Shown: positions 1 through 5,702 of the stretch, in pieces | How positions within the stretch are numbered: the stretch's first letter is position 1 | Layout of the letters: each line of letters begins with the position of its first letter | From: CAYWNK01 sp047639615 | GTDB taxonomy: Bacteria > Planctomycetota > UBA1135 > GCA-002686595 | Direction: 5' to 3' | Length of the DNA stretch: 16,028 nt | NCBI GenBank assembly: GCA_047639615.1 | Contig: JBLIOL010000099.1 | Coordinates: 1 to 16,028, forward strand | The notes under the pieces: generated by a model | What the model was told of the DNA's origin: nothing | Databases searched by the model: none | What the model saw: the letters and a program-made list of their open reading frames with translations, nothing else | Made by a program: the position numbers and the translations under genes

Positions 1-1055
1 ACTTCCCCCTCCTCGCCCTCCTCTTCATCCGGCGGAGCGATCTCGTAGTTGTCGACGAAGGCGTAGAGCACGCCGGGCGCGGAGCGCGCCACATCGATGC
101 CGATGCGCCCACGCCAGCGGCCCTCGGGCAAGCCTTCGGTGATCTCGGCCCAGCTATCGCCAGAATCATCACTGCGGTAGATCGACGAGCGCCCGTAGCC
201 GTCTTCGTTGCGCGGATCGTTCCAGCGCTTGCGCACGCGCTCCCAGGTGGCCGCGTAGACGATCTCGGGGTGGAAGGGATCCAGCACCAAATCAATCGCG
301 CCGGTCGACTCGTCGATGAAGAGCACATGCTCCCAGCTATCGCCGCCGTCGGTGCTGCGATAGACGCCGCGTTCGTGGTTACTGGTCCACTCGTTACCGG
401 AAGCGGCCACGTAGATCGTGTTCGCATCGGTCGGGTGCACGACCATGCGCGCGATGGTCTGGGTGGCGGTCAGGCCCTTGTGTTCGAAAGTCTCGCCGCC
501 GTCCTTGGAGAGCCAGACGCCAGCCCCCGCCATGGAGGAGCGGAAGATGTTGGCCTCACCGGTTCCGACCCAGAGGTGCTCCGGTTCCGTGGGCGCCAGA
601 GCCAGTGCGCCGATGGCGGTGGAGGGTCCGTGTTCGAAGATCGCCTCCCAGCTAGTGCCCTCGTTACGCGTGCGCCAGACGCCGCCCGAAGCCGTAGCCA
701 CGTACATGCTGTAGGAACTGCCGCGCGGTCCGGGGATGGCCACATCCGTGACCCTTCCGCCGATGTTTGTGGGGCCGATGAACTGCCACTCTTGATCCTT
801 GAAGGGCGAAGCCTCGCGTGCCGCTTGCTCCTCGGCCCACCAGGCCATACGCTGCTCCGGATCGCGGCCGGCGTCGGCGCCGGCGCCGGCGCGCATGCGC
901 CCCAGATCGCCTTTGAGCTCATCGATCTGCACCAGCAGGCTGTCGAGCTTGCGCTCCAGGTCCTCATCCTGTTGAGCCCAGACTGGGGTCGAGCCCAGCA
1001 GGACGGTGACGCAAGCGAGGAGGACAGAGTTCGGGCGCAGATGGAATCGCTGCAT
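1..1055 (-). CDS. Secreted BNR/Asp-box repeat (sortilin-like beta-propeller) protein, 3' end outside window
   Basis: Read leftward from ATG at 1055, the frame stays open to base 1, giving 351 codons of a gene whose C-terminus is missing. It begins with a signal peptide (residues 1 to about 27, ending VWA-QQ) and a short charged stretch around 28-50 (EDLERKLD...) that could be a coiled coil. A repeated propeller follows. Asp-box-type motifs are visible as SKDGGETF, STDGGDSW and SDDSGDSW, each after a 'vyrS/iyrS' strand, with WQFIGPTNIGGRVTDV opening the domain. This layout matches WD40/YVTN/BNR-like or sortilin-type VPS10 propellers, which are extracytoplasmic and often linked to peptidase-like or binding roles; no catalytic residue is visible. 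The start has no Shine-Dalgarno site. The visible 3' end is an acidic E/G-rich stretch (EEEGEEGE), probably a loop between blades. Family call confident, substrate unknown. Confidence 0.88.
   Translation of the reverse strand, partial: MQRFHLRPNSVLLACVTVLLGSTPVWAQQDEDLERKLDSLLVQIDELKGDLGRMRAGAGADAGRDPEQRMAWWAEEQAAREASPFKDQEWQFIGPTNIGGRVTDVAIPGPRGSSYSMYVATASGGVWRTRNEGTSWEAIFEHGPSTAIGALALAPTEPEHLWVGTGEANIFRSSMAGAGVWLSKDGGETFEHKGLTATQTIARMVVHPTDANTIYVAASGNEWTSNHERGVYRSTDGGDSWEHVLFIDESTGAIDLVLDPFHPEIVYAATWERVRKRWNDPRNEDGYGRSSIYRSDDSGDSWAEITEGLPEGRWRGRIGIDVARSAPGVLYAFVDNYEIAPPDEEEGEEGE
869..892. repeat. Short hexanucleotide tandem repeat inside the BNR gene
   Basis: Four consecutive CGGCGY units occupy these positions: the first is CGGCGT and the next three are CGGCGC. 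On the coding (minus) strand they encode the Ala-Gly-Ala-Gly-Ala-Asp-Ala-Gly linker between the N-terminal helical stretch and the first propeller strand. It is a low-complexity linker that could change length by slippage in whole codon pairs. Confidence 0.6.
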
Positions 1056-1104
1056 GCTTTAGGGGAAGGACAGACGGTGGCGAGGGGGAGAAGGGAGCGA
1101 TCCG

Positions 1105-1153
1105 GATCCTACCAGTGCCGCCGCGCAGCGCGGGTTCGGCCTAGGTAGCGATC
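1105..1153. other. Compound stem-loop in the gap between lipoprotein and BNR genes
   Basis: Bases 1105-1113 (GATC then CTACC) pair with 1144-1153 (GGTAG, one bulged C, GATC). Inside, GCCG 1117-1120 pairs with CGGC 1137-1140, and CCGCG 1121-1125 pairs with CGCGG 1129-1133 around a CAG loop. The whole 49-base element sits between the lipoprotein stop (1202) and the BNR start (1055), both leftward. No T-run follows it, so it is either a terminator of the upstream operon without a U-tract or structure in the leader of the BNR gene. The pairing is seen by eye only. Confidence 0.4.
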
Positions 1154-1201
1154 GTTCGATTGCAGCAGCACAACCGCCGTGCCTCAAAACGTGGCAACGA
1201 A

Positions 1202-1927
1202 CTACTCCCTCGTCAGCACAACGCGCTGCAGCGCAGCGGAATCTGCATGCAACTGCACAGCTGTCCAAGCATGCCCGGGAGCGCGTACCCAGAGCGTGCG
1301 ACTCGGCGAGTGCAGGTCCGACTTGTTCACGCGCACCGGGTTCTTGCGGCCTGCATAGAGCAGGTCTACCGCACGCTCCTGCCCAACCGCAGGCGGCGCG
1401 TGCTCCGATGAGGCCCCGGGCTCGTGATGCCGCAACAACTCCACCTCAGCCACAGGCTCGCCGGTCTCCGCATCGAGCACCTCGATCCAGAAGGCATGCA
1501 CAAGCTTGAGCATCAACTGCTCCCCCAGCGGCCGCACCTCCACCGCCACCTGGTTCGCCCCAAGCCCCGCGTGCACGCCGATCACGCCGCCCCGCCAGAA
1601 CAGTTCGTCGGCCTGCGCCGGCTTGATGGCGCAGACCCCGTCCAGCACGGACAGGCTGCGATACCCACTATTCGGCTCCAGCACAAACAGCGTCCCGGTC
1701 GGATCCGGGTCTATCTTGTGCGCACGCGGCGCCTCCCAGCGAACGACCAAGGCGTCCACCATCGGAGCATCCACCGGCGCCGGATCATCAGGCAGCTCCT
1801 GCCCTTCAACAGGACTGACCGGCGGCTCTCGATCCGAACAGGCACTGACACCTGCAGCGATTACTACAAGCACCAGTAGCACCCCGCGCAGGGGTGCAAA
1901 TTGAACTAGCGGGCACACGGCCCGCAT
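1202..1927 (-). CDS. Lipoprotein with carboxypeptidase-regulatory-like C-terminal domain
   Basis: A 241-residue protein beginning MRAVCPLVQFAPLRG, a hydrophobic run (VLLVLVVIAAG) and the lipobox V27-S-A-C30, so it should be acylated on Cys30 and anchored to a membrane. The mature part starts with a Pro/Asp-rich linker. Around residues 145-241 it has the pattern of an Ig-like CarboxypepD_reg domain (VLDAETGEPVAEVEL, then WVRAPGHAWTAVQL near the end). No enzymatic motif is visible and the function is unknown. The frame is open upstream to 2017, but I chose ATG 1927 because a GAGG site lies 6 bases before it and the signal sequence then starts at residue 1. The upstream DUF423 stop lies 8 bases away, so the two are cotranscribed. 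A 146-base structured gap follows before the BNR gene. Confidence 0.8.
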   Translation of the reverse strand: MRAVCPLVQFAPLRGVLLVLVVIAAGVSACSDREPPVSPVEGQELPDDPAPVDAPMVDALVVRWEAPRAHKIDPDPTGTLFVLEPNSGYRSLSVLDGVCAIKPAQADELFWRGGVIGVHAGLGANQVAVEVRPLGEQLMLKLVHAFWIEVLDAETGEPVAEVELLRHHEPGASSEHAPPAVGQERAVDLLYAGRKNPVRVNKSDLHSPSRTLWVRAPGHAWTAVQLHADSAALQRVVLTRE

Positions 1928-1933
1928 CACTTG

Positions 1934-1937
1934 CCTC
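1934..1937 (-). promoter_or_regulatory. Ribosome binding site that decides the lipoprotein start
   Basis: GAGG on the minus strand, 6 bases before ATG 1927. It overlaps the TGA stop of the upstream DUF423 gene, consistent with translational coupling, and favours this start over the longer open frame. Confidence 0.6.
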
Positions 1938-2307
1938 AGCAGCGGCCGAGCATCATCAGGCGCAGCCAACCAAGGATCAGCAGCAAGCCACCGATAGGCG
2001 TGATCGCGCCGAACCAAGTGGGCGCGCCCAGCGCCATGGCGTAGAGCGTGCCCGAGAAGATGACGCTACCCAGCATCAGACACCAACCCGCCAGATCGCC
2101 ACCACTGCGGCGCTCCTGCATGACGCCCAAGAGGATCAACACCGGCGCGTGCCACAGCTGATACTGCACACCCGTGTGCCACCATTCGAGCTGCTTGCCC
2201 TCACCCAGCATGTCCTTCAAGCCATGGGCTCCGAACGCGCCGAGGACAACACCGAGCAGGCCGAACGCAGCCCCGATCACAATCCAGTTCAGGTGTTTGA
2301 GTGACAT
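1936..2307 (-). CDS. DUF423 family small integral membrane protein
   Basis: A protein of 123 residues with four predicted membrane helices (about 9-29, 51-64, 72-92 and 98-119). Family signatures are clear: GAFGAHGL at 23-30, TGVQYQLWHA at 45-54, FSGTLYAMAL at 84-93 and a C-terminal PIGG loop. DUF423 (YwdK/YgdD-like) proteins are widespread inner-membrane proteins without an established function. The length is normal for the family. The gene starts 6 bases after the stop of the upstream AhpD-like gene, and its GGAGG lies inside the last codons of that gene. It is followed after 8 bases by a lipoprotein gene, so all three look like one leftward operon. Confidence 0.93.
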   Translation of the reverse strand: MSLKHLNWIVIGAAFGLLGVVLGAFGAHGLKDMLGEGKQLEWWHTGVQYQLWHAPVLILLGVMQERRSGGDLAGWCLMLGSVIFSGTLYAMALGAPTWFGAITPIGGLLLILGWLRLMMLGRC

Positions 2308-2313
2308 AGTTTC

Positions 2314-2865
2314 TTAATCCTCCGGTAGCTGCTCTTCCAGGGCCACACCTAATCCGGCCGCGATGCGATTCACGTAGGCGTAGTAGCAGGCCACCTCGCA
2401 AATCTCGAGCACATCCAAGTCCGAGAAGCCGGTTGCGCGCAGGGCGTCGACATCGCCTGGCTGCATGTCTGTCGGCGTCAGGGTGAGCTTCTCCGTGTAG
2501 GCCAGCATGGCCGCTTGCTTGGGGCTCAGCTGCGCGCTGCGCCAATCCGCCACAACGCTGCTGACCCAATCCGCGGGCAAACCCGCGCGCTTCGCTTGTC
2601 GGCGCAGACCGCGCCGATGATGCGTGAGTCAGTAGTGGCACGCATTGAGACCGCTGACCACCACGGCGATCAGCTCGCGCTCCAAAGCCGGCAGGCTCTT
2701 TGTGGGACGCATGGCGGACTTGTAGAGCGCCAGATGCGCCTCCAACCCCTGCACCTTGGGGCCGTGCACACTGAGGATTTCATCCGGCTCCGCGCCGCGC
2801 GGCGTCACGCCGGCCAGAAGGATTTTGACAGTCTCATTCTCGGGCTCAATTTGGATCCAGGCCAT
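2314..2865 (-). CDS. AhpD-like peroxidase-related selenoprotein (in-frame UGA read as selenocysteine)
   Basis: Read through one TGA (2629-2631), this frame gives 183 residues, the usual size of the peroxidase-related branch of the carboxymuconolactone decarboxylase/AhpD family. Both halves are in the same frame, so this is not a frameshift. The N-terminal half begins MAWIQIEPENETVK and ends in ERELIAVVVSGLNACHY. The C-terminal half continues LTHHRRGL and ends in CYYAYVNRIAAGLGVALEE, as expected for the family. The AhpD catalytic spacing E-x11-C-x2-C-x3-H is kept exactly as E64, C76, residue 79 (UGA) and H83, so UGA replaces the second catalytic cysteine. A SECIS-like hairpin lies just after it. 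The predicted activity is thiol/selenol peroxidase or oxidoreductase. ATG 2865 fits the family N-terminus; ATG 2889 (8 codons more) is an alternative, and neither has a good Shine-Dalgarno. First gene of a leftward operon with DUF423 and a lipoprotein. A TGC-to-TGA mutation or sequencing error is the alternative. Confidence 0.85.
2319..2323 (-). promoter_or_regulatory. Shine-Dalgarno of the DUF423 gene inside the selenoprotein 3' end
   Basis: GGAGG on the minus strand, 11 bases before ATG 2307. It is made by the codons CCG GAG GAT that end the upstream gene just before its TAA. Ribosomes finishing the upstream gene would arrive directly on this site, so DUF423 translation may depend on read-through of the in-frame UGA upstream. 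Confidence 0.55.
2599..2631 (-). promoter_or_regulatory. Bacterial SECIS-like hairpin directly after the UGA codon
   Basis: On the minus strand the UGA (2631-2629) is followed by 11 bases, then TCGGCGC (2617-2611), loop GGTCT (2610-2606) and GCGCCGA (2605-2599): a perfect 7-bp stem with a 5-base loop. The loop begins 18 bases after the UGA. From established knowledge, the E. coli fdhF SECIS has the same GGUCU apical loop, recognised by SelB, and by my recollection of that sequence also 18 bases between UGA and loop. The bulged U seen in the E. coli stem is absent here. Confidence 0.82.
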
Positions 2866-2988
2866 GGCCGAAATTTTAGGGTCTTTCATTCGGAAGCAAG
2901 CACCCTCGGCGCTGGTAGCCATGCAGAGTTTGGGTGTGTAGACCCAGATGGAGGCCGCCGACGGGAGCGATAGCCCCGGACAATCCCC

Positions 2989-4368
2989 ATGAATCACTTC
3001 CCCGCCTTACTTCGTCGCACCTTGCTCCTCGGTGCCGCTGGTCTGAGTCTCAGCCTGGGAGCCAGCTCCCAGAGCGCTGGCACCCGCTACGAAGAGCATG
3101 ACTCCGGCCGCTTCGATGTGTCCGTCGGCGGATCCTGGTCCACCGCCTGGGGCCGACAGATCACCGCCGCTCCCGTGGGCCCGGGCGTCTACGCCATCAC
3201 GCTCAATCGCCTCGGCACCGGCTGGTCCGAGCGCTTCCTGATCGGCATCCCCCAGAACAGCAGCGGCTTCGCTCCCGCCCTCGTGCTCTTCCACGGCTAC
3301 GGCGAGACGCCCGACGACCTGCTGGCGAACACCGACTACTTCGCCAAAGCTCAAGCGCGCGGCTGGTTCGTGATCGCGCCCCTCGGCGCCCACAAGTTCA
3401 ACTACTCGATCCCCTACGCCCAGCGCAACGTGGAGCGCGCCCTGGGCTGGTGCGCCAAGAAGCTGCCGATCGATCTGGACCGCATGTACGCCGTGGGCTT
3501 CTCCATGGGTGGCGGCATGGCGACCAGCTACGCCGCGCGCCACCAGAACCCGAGGCGCGGGCGCTTTGCCGCCGTGGTCGACCACACGGGCACGGTTTCG
3601 ATCCAGGACTGCTACTGGATGACTGGCGACAAGCTTCTGATGGAGAGCCCGCTGATGTTCGGCGACACGCCCCTGGGTGATCCTTTCGCCTACCAGCGTG
3701 CGTCCACCATCGACCTGGCCCCGGGTTCCACCACGGTCGACCAAGACACCGACATGCTCCGCAACATGACCCATATATCGGTCAAGAGCTTCGCAGCCAG
3801 TTTCGACCCACTCACCTTCCTGGTGAACCAAACGCAGCTCTTCTCCGACCAGATGACTGTTCGCGGCGGATCCGCCAACCTCTATCTGGCCAACGCCTCC
3901 ATTCACAATTGGAGCACCCTGGATGAGACCGCGACCCTCAACTGGCTCGACGGCATCAGCCTCGCCGAGCGCGGGCCGAACCAGCTCCACAGCCTGCTGG
4001 CCGACCGCAAGGGCCGCTGGTACGACTTCAATCTGGTCCAACACCAGACCGACGCCTTCACGCCCTTGACCTGGTACGCCTCGCCGGCAGCCAACAAGCT
4101 CTACCTCGTAGACGCCGGCAACCTGAAGCGCGTAGTCGTGCACACCAGCGACCTCGGATTGAGCAGCTCTCAACCGCTCGAGGTGGTCTTCGGGTCCAAC
4201 GACGGCCAGCCCACGGACATCGCCTTCACCGGTTTCGCCACGGTACCCAGCCAGGTGAAACGCAACGGCACCAGCAGCTCCTCCTGGAGCTGGAATGCCA
4301 CCACGAGGGTGCTCGTATTGCACGAGACCTCGGGAGGCGGAACGCCCTCCTGGACCTTGCAGCCGTAG
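2989..4368 (+). CDS. Secreted alpha/beta hydrolase (esterase/PHB-depolymerase-like)
   Basis: A 459-residue exported protein. The signal peptide covers about residues 1-29 (RR, a hydrophobic core LLLGAAGLSLSLGA, then SSQSA). The catalytic domain spans about 60-320. It shows the oxyanion-hole loop FHGYGE at 101-106 and the nucleophile elbow G-F-S172-M-G-G. A probable catalytic His306 lies in the segment ASIHNWS, and the acid may be Asp273. This matches the dienelactone hydrolase/poly(3-hydroxyalkanoate) depolymerase/feruloyl esterase branch of esterases, but the substrate cannot be read from the sequence. About 130 residues after the fold (330-459) form a Ser/Thr/Trp-rich beta-sandwich-like tail, perhaps a binding or sorting module. 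No Shine-Dalgarno is visible before the ATG. It is divergent from the selenoprotein operon across about 120 bases and followed after 10 bases by the MOSC gene. Confidence 0.85.
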   Translation: MNHFPALLRRTLLLGAAGLSLSLGASSQSAGTRYEEHDSGRFDVSVGGSWSTAWGRQITAAPVGPGVYAITLNRLGTGWSERFLIGIPQNSSGFAPALVLFHGYGETPDDLLANTDYFAKAQARGWFVIAPLGAHKFNYSIPYAQRNVERALGWCAKKLPIDLDRMYAVGFSMGGGMATSYAARHQNPRRGRFAAVVDHTGTVSIQDCYWMTGDKLLMESPLMFGDTPLGDPFAYQRASTIDLAPGSTTVDQDTDMLRNMTHISVKSFAASFDPLTFLVNQTQLFSDQMTVRGGSANLYLANASIHNWSTLDETATLNWLDGISLAERGPNQLHSLLADRKGRWYDFNLVQHQTDAFTPLTWYASPAANKLYLVDAGNLKRVVVHTSDLGLSSSQPLEVVFGSNDGQPTDIAFTGFATVPSQVKRNGTSSSSWSWNATTRVLVLHETSGGGTPSWTLQP

Positions 4369-4378
4369 AATAGAGGTC

Positions 4379-4906
4379 ATGGACCTCTCCTTCAGGCACG
4401 ACCTCTGGTGGTCGCGGCTGGCCGACGCTCCCACCGACGTGGGCCGCGTTCGGCAGCTGGTCATGCGCCCAGAGCATGATGCGCGCCTGATCCAGCAGCG
4501 CCTCGAGCTCACGCCCGCAGCTGGCATCGTTGGCGACCGCTGGAGCTCCGACCCAGATCGCAAGCAGGGCACGCAGATCAGCCTGATCCGGCGCGCCGTA
4601 CTGCGCTCCTTCGCTCGCGACGACGCCCATGCGGCCGAATCCGGCGACAACCTCGAGGTAGATCTCGACCTCTCCGAGGCCAACCTGCCCGTGGGTACGC
4701 GGCTGGAGATCGGCAGCGCTGTGCTCGAGGTCTCCGAGGAACCACACATGCCCTGCGCCAAGCTTCACGAGCGCTTCGGCAAGCGCGCCGTCCAACGTGT
4801 GGCGCGTGCCAATCGCCGCGGCCTGCGCGGTCGCGGAGTGCTCTGCAGCGTCGTTCAGGCGGGCGAAATTTCCGTCGGCGACACGATCTTGGTCAAGCGC
4901 CCGTAG
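4379..4906 (+). CDS. MOSC domain-containing protein
   Basis: A 175-residue protein matching the stand-alone MOSC (molybdenum cofactor sulfurase C-terminal) domain. The hallmark is the segment EPHMPCAKL with the conserved Cys126, which in characterised relatives carries or transfers sulfur or binds the molybdenum cofactor. GIVGDRW near 49-55 and QISLI near 66-70 are also typical. Cytoplasmic; the likely role is Moco-dependent reduction or sulfur transfer (YiiM-like), inferred from the family only. ATG 4379 has GAGG only 2 bases upstream. The longer frame from 4295 would overlap the hydrolase and adds unrelated residues, so I did not use it. It lies 10 bases after the hydrolase stop, so probably the same transcript. 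Its last 52 bases overlap the convergent DUF2071-like gene. Confidence 0.85.
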   Translation: MDLSFRHDLWWSRLADAPTDVGRVRQLVMRPEHDARLIQQRLELTPAAGIVGDRWSSDPDRKQGTQISLIRRAVLRSFARDDAHAAESGDNLEVDLDLSEANLPVGTRLEIGSAVLEVSEEPHMPCAKLHERFGKRAVQRVARANRRGLRGRGVLCSVVQAGEISVGDTILVKRP

Positions 4907-5640
4907 CCGCCCACCGGCGCCTGGCTCACAGGCCAGATGCACGCCAAGTCGCGCACCACGAGAGCGCTGTCGAATTCGGCGCAACCCGCCGGGAAGGGTC
5001 CCGAGTCCTCGAACCAGGACGCGCGCACGCGTCCCAAATCGCAGGCCGATACGGCGCCACCTTCGGCATCCAAGCTATGCGGCTCGAGCTTGCCCGGTCC
5101 AGGCGAGGTGACGAATTCGCCGCCGCAGAGGCCCAAGAGATCGGCCGCTTCGCGCTGACTGCGAAAGAGCGACGAGGTCGGAAGCTCCGGCACGCAGAGA
5201 CCTGCGGCCTCCACTTCCAGCGTGCCGTCCACGCTGTGAACGCCCACTTCGAATTCGTGGCCCTCGTCGCGTATGTGGAAGCGCGCGGAGTGCGTAACCC
5301 CCGGTAGTACCAAACCCCGCGCCGGCCCAAGCCAACGGGAATCCACATCGCTGCGCAGCACACACAGGCCCGCGCGTTGCACTCCGGCATGCTCCCACTG
5401 GGCCAGCACCGCGTGCGCGCAGGTGGAGATCGAGATCCCGATCGACACCGGCCAAGCGCGCGGCCGCAGCTTGCTGAAGCGCGTGATCAGCACCACGCCC
5501 AGGGCCTTGCCGCGCACAAGCTTCGCGCGCATGCCTTCCGGCAAGGCACGGGTGGCCATGACCGGATCAAGGCCGTAGGCCAGCGCGATGCGGCTGGCGG
5601 CGTGCGCGCGGTGAGCGGGGGAACGCATAGTGGTTCCCAT
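4855..5640 (-). CDS. DUF2071 / acetoacetate decarboxylase-like fold protein
   Basis: About 261 residues from ATG 5640 (ATG 5628, four codons later, is equally possible; an AGG lies about 9 bases before 5640). The pattern fits YqjF/DUF2071-like proteins, which share the acetoacetate decarboxylase-like fold. There is an early 'RALPEGMRAKLVRGKALGVV' type strand-turn-strand, then FSKLRPRAWPVSIGISISTC, then a VLRSDVDSRWLGPARGLVLPGVTHSARFHI strand run, and a C-terminal strand near VVRDLACIWPVSQ. No catalytic lysine can be assigned by eye, so an enzymatic function should not be assumed. Its stop lies inside the 3' end of the MOSC gene on the other strand (52-base tail-to-tail overlap). It starts just beyond a strong hairpin that follows the vWA gene. 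Family call moderate. Confidence 0.6.
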   Translation of the reverse strand: MGTTMRSPAHRAHAASRIALAYGLDPVMATRALPEGMRAKLVRGKALGVVLITRFSKLRPRAWPVSIGISISTCAHAVLAQWEHAGVQRAGLCVLRSDVDSRWLGPARGLVLPGVTHSARFHIRDEGHEFEVGVHSVDGTLEVEAAGLCVPELPTSSLFRSQREAADLLGLCGGEFVTSPGPGKLEPHSLDAEGGAVSACDLGRVRASWFEDSGPFPAGCAEFDSALVVRDLACIWPVSQAPVGGYGRLTKIVSPTEISPA

Positions 5641-5660
5641 TCTGCCTAATGCACACGATT

Positions 5661-5691
5661 CGGGGGTGGAAGGCCGTGCCTTCCACCCCCG
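5661..5691. terminator. Perfect 14-bp hairpin after the vWA gene
   Basis: CGGGGGTGGAAGGC at 5661-5674 and its exact complement at 5678-5691 flank a CGT loop. It lies 11 bases past the vWA stop (5703, leftward) and 21 bases before the start of the DUF2071-like gene. The stem is strong enough for a factor-independent terminator, but no T-run follows on the minus strand. It could equally be a REP-like element or leader structure of the next gene. Confidence 0.6.
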
Positions 5692-5702
5692 CGAGCTGGC
5701 AA

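Noticed and set aside
270..1148. A 292-codon plus-strand frame over the BNR gene
   Set aside because: The opposite strand has a signal peptide and Asp-box repeats. This frame has none.
1928..2017. A longer N-terminus for the lipoprotein
   Set aside because: It would overlap the DUF423 gene and bury the signal sequence. ATG 1927 has a good ribosome binding site.
2314..2580. A separate small gene (88 codons) for the C-terminal half of the AhpD-like protein
   Set aside because: Its start is a TTG inside a conserved run (GLPADW) and the half lacks the catalytic motif. It is the rest of the upstream frame.
2201..2641. A 146-codon frame across the TGA region, suggesting the AhpD-like gene is frameshifted
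   Set aside because: It is a different frame with no family resemblance. The two halves of the AhpD-like gene are in the same frame, separated only by the TGA.
3007..4761. A 584-codon open frame opposite the hydrolase and MOSC genes
   Set aside because: It is antisense to two well-supported genes, with composition typical of a GC-rich shadow frame and no recognisable domain.
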